From: Brevibacterium antiquum
GTDB taxonomy: Bacteria > Actinomycetota > Actinomycetes > Actinomycetales > Brevibacteriaceae
Reading direction: 5' to 3'
Length of the DNA stretch: 64,000 bases
Assembly (NCBI RefSeq): GCF_016107655.1
Contig: NZ_JABASX010000002.1
Location: 62,001-126,000, forward strand
Part shown: positions 49,456 to 57,896 of the stretch, piece by piece
Layout: each line of letters starts with the position of its first letter
Numbering within the stretch: position 1 is the stretch's first letter
Notes under the pieces: model-generated
What the model was told of the DNA's origin: nothing
What the model saw: the letters and a program-made list of their open reading frames with translations, nothing else
The model's database searches: none
Translations under genes and position numbers: made by a program

Positions 49456-50424
49456 TCAACCCCGGTAGTGGTCTGCCAGGATCTTCAGTCCCTCTTCGAT
49501 GCTGACTCGCGGTGTCCATCCCAGAACCTCCTGGGTGCGGCGCTGGTCGAACCAGTGCGCAGTCGACAGCTGTTCGGCCAAGAACCTCGTCAGGGGAGGT
49601 TCATCGTCATGCTCCCCCAGATCCCACACCTTCTCCACAATGGATCCGGCCGCCAGCGCGGGCCCCACGGGAACGCGCAGCTTCGGCACCCCGGCGCCGC
49701 CGGCGATGGCGATGCGTGACATGAGCTCCCCGATGGGGCGCGGCTGACCGTTCGTCACCACCAGCGACTCACCGTGCGTGGACGCGACGGCGTCGACGGC
49801 GGCGACGATTGCCTCGACCGCATTGTCGACGAACAGGGCATCGACGAGTGGTGCACCCGACCCCAGCACCGGCATCCGGCCGGCCCGCGCGCGATCGATG
49901 ACGCGCTCCGTCAGCTGAGTGTCGCCTGGCCCCCACATGAGGTGCGGGCGCAGGACGAGGACCTTGAAATCCTCGGAGTCGGCGGCCAAGGCGATGAGCT
50001 CACCGGCGGCCTTCGTTCGTGCGTACTCACCGCGCGCCAGTTCGGGGGAGGCCGGGCCCGCGCCCTCGCCGATGATCGAGTCCCCGGTGTGTGCCACAGA
50101 CGGAGAGGAGATGTGGACCAGCCGCTGCACCCCTGCGGCCACAGCAGCATCGACGAGAGTGCGCGTGCCGCCGATGTTCACGGCCTCGAACTCACTGGGG
50201 TCGCCCATCATCGACACCTTCGCTGCCAAGTGCACAACAGCCTCGGCGCCGGTGAGTGCTTCGGCGACGCTGCTCGGATCGGTGACCGACCCGATGACAT
50301 CTTGAACGCCAGCCACCGAGGAGGGGCGACGCTGCAGAGTCGTGACCTCGTGGCCGCCTGCCACCAGTGCGCGAGCGACGGACGAACCCAGGAGCCCGGA
50401 GGCCCCGGTGACGGTGATCTTCAT
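49456..50424 (-). CDS. oleD: OleD, 2-alkyl-3-oxoacid reductase
   Basis: A 322-residue NAD(P)-dependent reductase of the extended SDR (3-beta-HSD) group: TGASGLLGSSVA for the dinucleotide, YARTKAAGE as the Y-x3-K active site. It should reduce the 2-alkyl-3-ketoacid made by OleA to the hydroxy acid used by OleC. It is the last gene of the ole operon and lies 24 bases after oleBC. Its 3' end shows a 20-bp tandem duplication just past the stop. Confidence 0.88.
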   Translation of the reverse strand: MKITVTGASGLLGSSVARALVAGGHEVTTLQRRPSSVAGVQDVIGSVTDPSSVAEALTGAEAVVHLAAKVSMMGDPSEFEAVNIGGTRTLVDAAVAAGVQRLVHISSPSVAHTGDSIIGEGAGPASPELARGEYARTKAAGELIALAADSEDFKVLVLRPHLMWGPGDTQLTERVIDRARAGRMPVLGSGAPLVDALFVDNAVEAIVAAVDAVASTHGESLVVTNGQPRPIGELMSRIAIAGGAGVPKLRVPVGPALAAGSIVEKVWDLGEHDDEPPLTRFLAEQLSTAHWFDQRRTQEVLGWTPRVSIEEGLKILADHYRG

Positions 50425-50448
50425 GAGGACTCCTCAGACGGTTGGGAT

Positions 50449-53187
50449 TCAGACCTTGGTACGCACCGAACCGCCGGATAGGACGTGATCGGCCCAGGTG
50501 GCCAACCGGGATCGGTCGATCTTCGAATTGTGGCGGATGTCAGTCGGGAACGTGGGAGCGACGAGCACCGCGGTGAGGTCATGTCCGAGGACCTCGGCAA
50601 CCAGCTCCCGCAATCTCGACGTCAGGTCCAGCGGTGCCAGGCCAGGGGAGAGATCGGTCCCTTCGGCATCGAGGACAGCCACCAGAGACTGTGTCCCGGT
50701 CGGGCCGATGCCCACGATCGAAGAACGGCTGACCTGCTCGTCGGAATCGATGAGTGCTTCGAGACCACCGGGGCCCACCGGCCCGCGAGGTGTGGTGACC
50801 ACATGCTGCAGACGGCCTTCGAGCCAGACCCGGCCCTCGGCGTCGATGTGGCCGATGTCGTTCGTCCGGTGCCAGGTCCGACCGTCGAGGTCATCCCGAG
50901 CTGAGGCAGCGGTGGTGGCCCAGAGGTTGTCGTAGCCGGACTTGATGTGGGCGGCGCTGACGACGAATTCGCCCAAACGGCCCTGCGCTTCAACGCCTTG
51001 TGCCAGCGCGTCTGCAGACGCACCCGAGTCGTCGATCGCAGCCAGTGCCAACTCGACGCCGTCGATGGGTCGGCCCACGCACACGCCGAGGTTGGACGTG
51101 GCAGCTGCCGCGGTGACACCGGCACGGTCGATGTCGGTCAGCAGGAGGCCCTCGGTCATCCCATACGGCGAGTGGATGCTCGCGTTCGGGAACACCTCGG
51201 CGATGGAATCCATCAGATCCAGCGGTACGGGAGCCCCAGCCGAGAGCACGAGCTCGACCTGCGCGCATGCGGCCTTCTGCTCCTCATTCAGAGCAGAGGC
51301 AGTGGCGGCGACATTCTTGTACGCAGCAGGCGAGGCGAAGACCATCGTGGAATGACCGGCGATGATCGCATCGGAGATGGCGCTGGCTGTCAGTGTCTTC
51401 GGTTTGGTCACGGACATGTCCGGAGTGACCGAGGTGGCCCCGATGGCCGGTCCCAGGAGAGCGAAGGGCGGGAACCCGGCGACCAGGCCGGTGCCTTCGT
51501 GCACGTCGAAGACTCGGGTCAGGACTGCTGCAAGGGCGGAGATGTCGCCGTGGGTGTAGCGCACGCCCTTGGCCGGTCCCGTCGACCCGGAGGTGAAGAG
51601 GATCGCGGCATCGTCGGTGGCTGCCGGGGTGGGCAGCTGCGCGTGGTGTGTGGTGCGCGAAAGCGCGGTCAGGCTGGTCTCGACCTTGAACAGTGTGGCC
51701 CGCACCGGTCCCAGAGGGGACACGGAGATGCGCCGGCCGGGCCAGTTGAAGGCTCGGGCGAGGCCGAGTCCAGGCAGTTCCCCGATGATCCACGCCGGAT
51801 CCGCCGAGGTGGTCGCCCGAGTCATGCCCTTCGGCCCCAGTCCGGCATCGGCGACGACCGCGACGGCACCGATCTTCAGACACGCGTAGAGGGCTGCAGT
51901 GAGGTTGTTGCCCGGAGGGACGAGCATAGAGACCCGATCGCCCGGGCGCACTCCGAGTTCGAGCAGGCCGCCTGCGATGCTCGTCGTCACGTGCCAGAGA
52001 TGACGCCAGGTGATCTGCTGCGCCGGATTCTGTGCGAAGTCCACCGAGGCGATGGATTCGTCATCATGGCGTGCGTCGAGGATCGCGGTGACTCCACGCG
52101 CAGGAGCTGCCGCAGTCGTGTTCTCGGCAGCGGATGTGCCGGAGGCGGCTTCAGGTCCAGCATCGTCGACGGGGAACTGCGTCTTCAGCCAGTCGGTCAC
52201 GACACCGGCCACGTCGTAGTCCTCGCTGACTAAGTGTGAGCCCAGTTCGAAGCGGTGCACGTCGGCCTGGGGCAGGCGCTGACGCAGGTCACGCAGATAG
52301 CGTTCGAGGAAGACCGGGTCCTTCGGTCCCCACACCAGGAGGGCAGGGTGCTCGTAGGCCGCGATATCGGCGCCCACGCGCTGCAGCTCCGAGTAGGACG
52401 GGTGGTTCTCGTTGACGGGGATGTCGGCGACGAAGCCGCCGATCCCATGGCGCTGTGAGGCGGTCTCATACGGGGAACGGAAGGCGCCCTTGATCTCTGG
52501 ATCGAGATCCCCGAGGCTCATCGTCACCCGCAGGAACCCGTCGGTGGCCACGGTGGCAGTCGGCAGCATGGGTCCGGCCAAGGTTGCCCGCAGAGGTGCC
52601 GGGATCGGGGCGTCCTCGGGTTGGTGGACGGCCGTGTTGAGGCTGATCGAGGCGGAGACGAGATCGGTGTTGCGTGCTGCCCATCCCAGGGACAGGACGC
52701 CGCCCCAGTCATGACCGATCGTCACGATCGGATGCTCTGCCGAGGCGGTTGCGTCGTCGGGGGCAGAGCTCCCGGCCTCCTCGGCGAGGAGAGACGTGAC
52801 GACGGCGTCGAAGTCATCGATGCGCTGGGACATCCGGCGCACCTCGGTGCCGTGCGGAGTCGGCAGAGACTCATGCGCCAGCCGCTCAGAGAAGCCCATG
52901 TCGAGCTGGTCGGGAGCGATGAGCCGCCACACGCGTCCACCGGACCGGGCTGTGTCCACCGTTGCCTGGGCAAGATGTCGCCACAGGTACGACCAGGTCG
53001 GGTTGCCGTGCAGGGCAAGGATCGTGCCGCTGGGTTCGAGCCCGTCGGCGCGCAGCACCTCGAGGGTGTCGAGGACATGGAAGGAATGCTGCCCGTCGGG
53101 TGTCGTGGCCTCGACGATTCGGGACCAGGCCGGGTCCCACTCGGGCAGCTTCGGGGGAGCCTGAGCCGGCCGTGCAGGAAATCTCAT
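50449..53187 (-). CDS. oleBC: OleBC fusion: beta-lactone decarboxylase and beta-lactone synthetase
   Basis: A 912-residue fused protein. The N-terminal part (about 1-340) is an alpha/beta hydrolase with HGNPTWSYLW and the nucleophile D160 in GHDWGG, as in OleB. A low-complexity linker at about 350-365 joins it to an AMP-forming ligase-like OleC domain, with the P-loop LFTSGSTGPAKGVRYTHGD near residue 530. OleC cyclises the hydroxy acid to a beta-lactone and OleB removes CO2 to give the alkene. The fusion is typical of Micrococcus and related actinobacteria. Seven bases separate it from oleA. Confidence 0.93.
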   Translation of the reverse strand: MRFPARPAQAPPKLPEWDPAWSRIVEATTPDGQHSFHVLDTLEVLRADGLEPSGTILALHGNPTWSYLWRHLAQATVDTARSGGRVWRLIAPDQLDMGFSERLAHESLPTPHGTEVRRMSQRIDDFDAVVTSLLAEEAGSSAPDDATASAEHPIVTIGHDWGGVLSLGWAARNTDLVSASISLNTAVHQPEDAPIPAPLRATLAGPMLPTATVATDGFLRVTMSLGDLDPEIKGAFRSPYETASQRHGIGGFVADIPVNENHPSYSELQRVGADIAAYEHPALLVWGPKDPVFLERYLRDLRQRLPQADVHRFELGSHLVSEDYDVAGVVTDWLKTQFPVDDAGPEAASGTSAAENTTAAAPARGVTAILDARHDDESIASVDFAQNPAQQITWRHLWHVTTSIAGGLLELGVRPGDRVSMLVPPGNNLTAALYACLKIGAVAVVADAGLGPKGMTRATTSADPAWIIGELPGLGLARAFNWPGRRISVSPLGPVRATLFKVETSLTALSRTTHHAQLPTPAATDDAAILFTSGSTGPAKGVRYTHGDISALAAVLTRVFDVHEGTGLVAGFPPFALLGPAIGATSVTPDMSVTKPKTLTASAISDAIIAGHSTMVFASPAAYKNVAATASALNEEQKAACAQVELVLSAGAPVPLDLMDSIAEVFPNASIHSPYGMTEGLLLTDIDRAGVTAAAATSNLGVCVGRPIDGVELALAAIDDSGASADALAQGVEAQGRLGEFVVSAAHIKSGYDNLWATTAASARDDLDGRTWHRTNDIGHIDAEGRVWLEGRLQHVVTTPRGPVGPGGLEALIDSDEQVSRSSIVGIGPTGTQSLVAVLDAEGTDLSPGLAPLDLTSRLRELVAEVLGHDLTAVLVAPTFPTDIRHNSKIDRSRLATWADHVLSGGSVRTKV

Positions 53188-53194
53188 TGAACCT

Positions 53195-54223
53195 CTACCA
53201 CTCGATTTCGGTCATTGCGGCGTTGAGTCCCGACCCGACTCCCATGCACAGGATGCGGTCGCCGGGTCTGAGGTGTGATGCCTCACGGCTGAGCGTGATC
53301 GGCAGGGAAGCCGGTCCCACATTGCCGAGTTCGGGATAGGTGACCGGAATCCGATCGGGATCGAGGTTCGCGGCCTTCGTGATCGAGTTGACGTGCACGT
53401 CGGAGACCTGGTGCATGACGTAGCGATCCATCTCGCGCCAGTTCCAGCCGTCCTCGTGGGCTTCTTCCCACGCGGCGACGACGAGTTCCATCCCGCCGGC
53501 CAGCAGACCCTTGGTGTCGGTGAACATTCCGTTGTGATCGCCCACGCACAGTTCGTGGTGCTGGGTCGCGGCGCGGGTGATGCCGCCCAGGATGCGGTGG
53601 CCTTCCGGGTGCTTGTCGGCTGGCCCGAGGACGGCGGCGGAGGCACCGGATCCCAGTGTCAGGGAGGCGAACTCGTTGAGGTATTCCTCGCGGCTGATGC
53701 CGGGCCGGGTCAGTCGGCGCAGTGTGGCCTCTTGGACGCGGGAGGCGTCCTCGCCGGCGACGACGAGGGCGTATTCGATCTGACCGGCGTCGATCATGTT
53801 CGCGGCCAGGGTCATTCCGTTGACGAAGCCCAGGCAGGCGTTGGCGATGTCGAAGTTCATCGCCTGGGAGCCCAGGCCGATGCCGGCGTGCACGCCGACG
53901 GCCACAGAGGGCTCGAGGTGCTCACGCGTGACCGAGGTGTTGACCATCAGTCCGATCGAGTCGGGGGAGACCCCAGACTCGGCGAGGGCCTTCTTGCCAG
54001 CGGCGATCGCACCATCGGCGAACTGATTCGGCTGGTCCCAGTTGCGTCGCGCGTAGACTCCCGCAACGCGCTGCAGCAGCCCGGTCGGCAGGTTGAGCAT
54101 GGACAGGGTATCGGCGAGGCGATCGTCGAATTCTTGAGAGGTCACTTCGTTCGGGGCGAGGATCTCAGTCAGGCCGAGAAGCGCCACGTTCGAGTGCCGG
54201 AATGTTGCGTTGCCATTCGCCAA
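53195..54223 (-). CDS. oleA: OleA, head-to-head acyl-CoA condensing thiolase
   Basis: A 342-residue thiolase-fold enzyme of the KASIII group that condenses two long-chain acyl-CoAs to a 2-alkyl-3-ketoacid. The nucleophile is C130 in NACLGFVNGM, with H271 (MHQVSDVH) and N301 (GNVGPASLP) completing the active site. It is the first gene of the ole operon. Its promoter lies in the 127-base gap to the next minus-strand gene (AT-rich around 54320-54350). Confidence 0.94.
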   Translation of the reverse strand: MANGNATFRHSNVALLGLTEILAPNEVTSQEFDDRLADTLSMLNLPTGLLQRVAGVYARRNWDQPNQFADGAIAAGKKALAESGVSPDSIGLMVNTSVTREHLEPSVAVGVHAGIGLGSQAMNFDIANACLGFVNGMTLAANMIDAGQIEYALVVAGEDASRVQEATLRRLTRPGISREEYLNEFASLTLGSGASAAVLGPADKHPEGHRILGGITRAATQHHELCVGDHNGMFTDTKGLLAGGMELVVAAWEEAHEDGWNWREMDRYVMHQVSDVHVNSITKAANLDPDRIPVTYPELGNVGPASLPITLSREASHLRPGDRILCMGVGSGLNAAMTEIEW

Positions 54224-54350
54224 TTGAGGTTCTCATCCCTTTGCGGGTCGTTCGTCGTCGTCTGCTGAGGGCCGATGCGACGCACTCTTGGAGCGCGCCA
54301 CGACGGGGAAGTCCGGAGACTATCTTATATCCATCAGGCTGAATTGTTTC

Positions 54351-55445
54351 TCAGCGAGTGAACCAGGTGAATCCGTCATAGGCCGTTCCGGTCGCGCAGA
54401 GGAACGCGATCCCGGCCAGAATGATCGACGTCACGGTGTGCGAAACCTTCGAAGACTGGAAGCGAACGGCACGCGAATGGGACATGGGGCGGTCGGTGAC
54501 GAAGCGTCCGAACTGGACGAAGATGCGCCAGTCCATGACGTCGATGAGTGACTTGGCCGCCAGAGTGAAGACGATGATGCAGCCGACGCCCATGAGGATC
54601 AGGAAGATGAAGCCCATGAACCCGAATTCGCGGAAGAACTCGACGACGCGATCGGCGATGGCGGTGGCGAAACCGGTGAATCCTTCGCTGAAGGGCAGTG
54701 CGGCGAAGGAATCGGTGATGCGGCCCAGTGTGAATCCGTCGCGTTCGGTCTGCTCGGCACCGATGAACATGGCGACGGAGGCGGCCAGGGCCACGAGGAG
54801 GTTGATGATGGTGATCGTCGAATTGTCCGGCCAGAATTCGAGGGACTTCAGCGTGTAGGTCGATGCCAATGCCACGCAGATGATCGCGCCGGCCAGCGCG
54901 CCTACCGTAGCGGGGAGGAGGAGATTGTTGAAGAACACGAACGCGATGACGGCGATGAGGGCGGCGCCGAAGATATACGTGAACACCGCCAGCGTGTCAC
55001 CGTTCGAGGAGGTGGCCGCGCGACGGTTCGTCTCGACCATCTGCCCCGACTGGCCGATGTTGTCTCTGAGTTCAGCCTTCGTGGCCCGTGGATCGGTGTC
55101 GGCCTCGGTCGCGGGCAGCACACGAGTCTCGTCCTCGCTCATGCCGTAGACGCGCTCGGGCTGCTGGGGATAGGCGCGAGTCGTCTGATCGTCGGCCTGC
55201 GTCGGCTGATTGTAGGCACGCGTCGACTGGTCGTAGGAGCCGCCTCGCGGTCGCGCGCCCGGCGCGTAGCCCTGCTGACCGTAGCCACCGGGGCCGTACC
55301 CGGGCTGCTGCGGTGCCTGTCCTCCCTGGGGCCGACGCTGCGGAGCCGGCTGCCATCGCCCGATTCGGGACGCGATCAGGTAGATGATGAGAACGACGAG
55401 TGCTGCGAGAACTCCGATTGAGATGCTGGCTCCGAGCTCGCTCAT
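54351..55445 (-). CDS. Multi-helix membrane protein with Gln/Gly/Tyr-rich N-terminal region
   Basis: A 364-residue protein. One N-terminal helix (about 6-26) is followed by a low-complexity Gln/Pro/Gly/Tyr/Arg stretch (about 33-115, with QPTQADDQTTRAY repeats). Four to five helices follow from about 155 on, with short loops and a polar C-terminus. I do not recognise the family. The ATG at 55445 has AGGAAG upstream; a longer frame from 55556 lacks one. It lies 127 bases downstream of oleA's start, on the same strand. Confidence 0.75.
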   Translation of the reverse strand: MSELGASISIGVLAALVVLIIYLIASRIGRWQPAPQRRPQGGQAPQQPGYGPGGYGQQGYAPGARPRGGSYDQSTRAYNQPTQADDQTTRAYPQQPERVYGMSEDETRVLPATEADTDPRATKAELRDNIGQSGQMVETNRRAATSSNGDTLAVFTYIFGAALIAVIAFVFFNNLLLPATVGALAGAIICVALASTYTLKSLEFWPDNSTITIINLLVALAASVAMFIGAEQTERDGFTLGRITDSFAALPFSEGFTGFATAIADRVVEFFREFGFMGFIFLILMGVGCIIVFTLAAKSLIDVMDWRIFVQFGRFVTDRPMSHSRAVRFQSSKVSHTVTSIILAGIAFLCATGTAYDGFTWFTR

Positions 55446-55659
55446 GAGGGACTTCCTGGGGATGGACAACGATGGTCGTGTGCTCAGTCTAAGGAGAATC
55501 GGCCAGGTAATCACGTTTGAGCGCCGCAACACACCCGGCGACCGGTCAAGACGCACCCGAGAATGGCATCGGTGCCCCAGCGCGCGGGTAGGGTGAGATC
55601 ACGACCGGATATGACCTCGGCACTGCCGAGGGCCGCCCAGCATTCGAAGGAGAATCGCG

Positions 55660-56463
55660 ATGAGCAACGCCCAGGCATTCACGACATCGGCCATGCCCTT
55701 GGACCAGCAGATCGTCCTCATTACAGGGGCCGGCCGCGGGGTCGGATCATCCATCGCGAAGGCCTTCGCCCACGAGGAATCAGCGCTCGTCATCAACTAC
55801 CGCTACTCTGCCGAAGCAGCGGAGGAACTCGCCGAGGCGGTCCGTGCTCGCGGTGGGCGTGCAGTGGCCATCGAGGCCGATGTCACCGACTCGCGAGCCG
55901 TCGATGCGATGTTCGCTGCCGCACACGCTGAGTTCGGGGCGCCGGTGTCGACCGTGGTCAACAACGCCCTCATCGACTTCTCCTTCAACGGTGACGAAAG
56001 GCAGCCGGCGGATGAGATCGACTTCTCAGATTTCGCCGACCAGTTTCGCGGCGCTGTCGGTGCCGCGCTCAACACCGTCCAGGCCGCGATGAGCGGATTC
56101 CGCGAGATCGGATCGGGACGGGTCATCAACATCGGATCCAACCTGGTGCAGAACCCGGTCGTGCCCTACCACGACTACACCGCGGCGAAGGCGGCGCTGC
56201 TGTCGCTGACCAGGACCTTTGCCAAGGACCTCGGGCCGGCGGGAGTCAGAGTGAATATGGTCTCCGGTGGACTGCTGCGCACGACCGATGCCTCCTCAGC
56301 GACTCCGGAAGAGGTCTTCGACCAGATTGCGGCCCAGACTCCGCTGGGGCATGTGACGACTCCGGAGGAATTCGCCTCGGCGGTGGTGTTCTTCGCATCA
56401 CCGGCCTCACGAGCGGTGACGGGGCAGAACCTCGTCGTCGACAACGGCCTGGTGATGGGCTGA
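55660..56463 (+). CDS. SDR family oxidoreductase (FabG-like)
   Basis: A 267-residue classical short-chain dehydrogenase. The cofactor motif is TGAGRGVGSSIA, the active-site Ser is in INIGSN, and Y-x3-K is in YHDYTAAKAALL. The residues after the second strand (NYRYSAEA) suggest NADPH. It resembles 3-oxoacyl-ACP reductases, but the substrate is open. The ATG at 55660 has GAAGGAG upstream. Confidence 0.88.
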   Translation: MSNAQAFTTSAMPLDQQIVLITGAGRGVGSSIAKAFAHEESALVINYRYSAEAAEELAEAVRARGGRAVAIEADVTDSRAVDAMFAAAHAEFGAPVSTVVNNALIDFSFNGDERQPADEIDFSDFADQFRGAVGAALNTVQAAMSGFREIGSGRVINIGSNLVQNPVVPYHDYTAAKAALLSLTRTFAKDLGPAGVRVNMVSGGLLRTTDASSATPEEVFDQIAAQTPLGHVTTPEEFASAVVFFASPASRAVTGQNLVVDNGLVMG

Positions 56464-56518
56464 GGCGCCAACGGCAAGCCCAACACATTCAACTGAACCG
56501 TCGCCGGGAGCCGACCCT

Positions 56519-56577
56519 ACCGTTGAGAGCCGACTATAGCGGCGGCGGGCGACTTCAGGGAGTCGGCCCTCAACGGT
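56519..56577. terminator. Convergent 17-bp stem-loop, part of a repeat
   Basis: Arms 56519-56535 and 56561-56577 pair with one mismatch around a 25-base loop. It lies between the convergent ends of the SDR and the AbiEi-like gene, and overlaps the latter's stop codon. The loop and right arm belong to a 50-bp repeat that recurs at 57656. Confidence 0.65.
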
Positions 56578-56593
56578 GCGGTCGGCTTTCGGC
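56544..56593 (+). repeat. 50-bp direct repeat, copy A
   Basis: Copy A of a 50-bp sequence with GGGCGACTTCAGGGAGTCGG as its core. It matches copy B (57656-57705) at 43 of 50 positions, in the same orientation. It covers the 3' end of the AbiEi-like gene. Confidence 0.8.
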
Positions 56594-57535
56594 AATGTGT
56601 TTCTTGATGGCAGAAAACATGTCGCTGCGGAAGAGGTCGGCCCAGACCAAATTGAATACCGCGAACCCGGCATTGGTCAGCCGCATGTGCCGAGCGTGGT
56701 TGTCCTTGCTTGCTCGATCCGGTCCATTCTCATTGAGGTAGTACTTGCCCAGGCCGTGGAACTCCACGATCAGCGGAAGTCGTGCGTGCTTGAAGTCGCA
56801 CCTGCCGAGAAACTTCCCAGTGCGATCGTGCACCGCTACCTGCGGAAGCATCTCTGCAATCGAGAATCTGTGGAACTTCACTGCACAGAGTGACTCGCCC
56901 TGGGATTCGTGCAGCGGATCGGACAGCTCGAGGCCCTGTTTCGCAACTCTGCACCCTCTTCGCCGAATCTTCATCTGATCGAGAAGCTCGGGCTTGCTGA
57001 TGTTGCCGACCCGAAGGGCCTCGGAAATCATCGGAACCGAAACCTCCAACGGGTAGTCATGAGCGATGTCGGAAAGTGTGCGCGACAGACCTGTGACCGG
57101 AAACTCGCCGACAGTGGCCCGGTCCGCCAGGGGAACCGTGCGGTCATAGATGCGCAATGTAGAGAAGTTCTCGTGGTATCCGGTGCGGATGATCTCGGCC
57201 TGGTCGGTTGCCGGGAACGGCGGGCGAATGCCGTGAATCAGTGCAGCAGAGATGTGCGAGTAGACATCATCGGAGCGGAGCTCGAACAGTCGCGAACGAA
57301 TCAATGGCTTGAGGTTTTCGCTCCGGTCTCGGATGTCGCCAAAAGTCTTGGGATAAGAGATCGGCTCGGCAGCCCCAGGCGAGTGCAGAACGGCATGTTG
57401 CGGTGAACTGCAAGGGCGGACCACAGCATAGTGCCCACGCCGAATTCTTCGCAGGCAACACTGCTGCGCTCGGCGGACATCGTCATCGGTCAAGCCGAAT
57501 CTGAGCAGGTCCTGCTTAATGTAAACCTGAACCAT
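56570..57535 (-). CDS. AbiEi/DUF559-like protein, possible defence or toxin-antitoxin component
   Basis: A 321-residue protein in two parts. The N-terminal 100 residues include a helical HTH-like region (LRFGLTDDDVRRAQ, CLRRIRRGHYAVVRP), as in type IV antitoxin AbiEi-like proteins. The C-terminal part carries a DUF559/Vsr-like nuclease fold pattern (FLGRCDFKHARLPLIVEFHG and KYY), with the Asp and Glu in the right order for a PD-(D/E)xK site. It starts with ATG 57535 and has no good ribosome site. It has more A+T than its neighbours and is flanked by direct repeats, which suggests a transferred unit. Confidence 0.6.
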   Translation of the reverse strand: MVQVYIKQDLLRFGLTDDDVRRAQQCCLRRIRRGHYAVVRPCSSPQHAVLHSPGAAEPISYPKTFGDIRDRSENLKPLIRSRLFELRSDDVYSHISAALIHGIRPPFPATDQAEIIRTGYHENFSTLRIYDRTVPLADRATVGEFPVTGLSRTLSDIAHDYPLEVSVPMISEALRVGNISKPELLDQMKIRRRGCRVAKQGLELSDPLHESQGESLCAVKFHRFSIAEMLPQVAVHDRTGKFLGRCDFKHARLPLIVEFHGLGKYYLNENGPDRASKDNHARHMRLTNAGFAVFNLVWADLFRSDMFSAIKKHIAESRPHR

Positions 57536-57890
57536 TTAAAGATAATGGCATCGAAACACACTAAATGCAATGAAACTGCACAAAAAGACGCCAAGGCGTC
57601 CACAGACTCCGCTCCACCGATAGCCCCGAAATTGTCGAGAGCAGACCGGAGCGCCGTCGGGCGACTTCAGGGAGTCGGCTTTGGCCGGTGCCGTCGGCTT
57701 TCGGCGCCGCGGTCTGCTTTCGACGTTTGTTGGGTGAGAGATGGGATTGGTGGGCGATTGGTTTGGTGGCTTTGGGGTTCGTTGAGGTGGGAACGAGCAT
57801 CGGGAGTCAGGCCCGGAGTCAGGCCCGGAGCCAGATCCGGAGCCAGACCCGGAGCCAGACCCGGAGCCAGACCCGGAGCCAGACCCGGCG
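57536..57890. other. Intergenic region with repeat B and a minisatellite
   Basis: 355 bases between the AbiEi-like gene and the dienelactone hydrolase gene. It holds the AT-rich start region of the AbiEi-like gene (57536-57600), a large stem-loop with repeat copy B (57634-57724), and a 12-bp tandem repeat (57801-57896). No gene is seen. Confidence 0.7.
57634..57724. repeat. Long stem-loop containing repeat copy B
   Basis: Outer arms 57634-57648 and 57710-57724 pair over 15 bp with one G-T pair. They enclose the 50-bp direct-repeat copy B (57656-57705), which matches copy A at 43 of 50 positions. The element lies upstream of the AbiEi-like gene. Confidence 0.75.
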
Positions 57891-57896
57891 TCACAC
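57801..57896 (+). repeat. 12-bp tandem repeat (minisatellite)
   Basis: Seven units of the form CCGGAGCCAGAC, with the first two diverged to CGGGAGTCAGGC and CCGGAGTCAGGC, plus a degenerate eighth unit that contains the stop codon of the dienelactone hydrolase gene. The period is strict and the units are nearly identical. It is not a CRISPR array, because there are no spacers. Confidence 0.9.

Noticed and set aside
50947..52233. Plus-strand open frame of 428 codons opposite oleBC
   Set aside because: It is antisense to a recognised ligase domain and has a Gly/Arg/Asp composition with no motif.
57801..57896. CRISPR array
   Set aside because: The units are contiguous 12-mers with no spacers and no cas genes are present.
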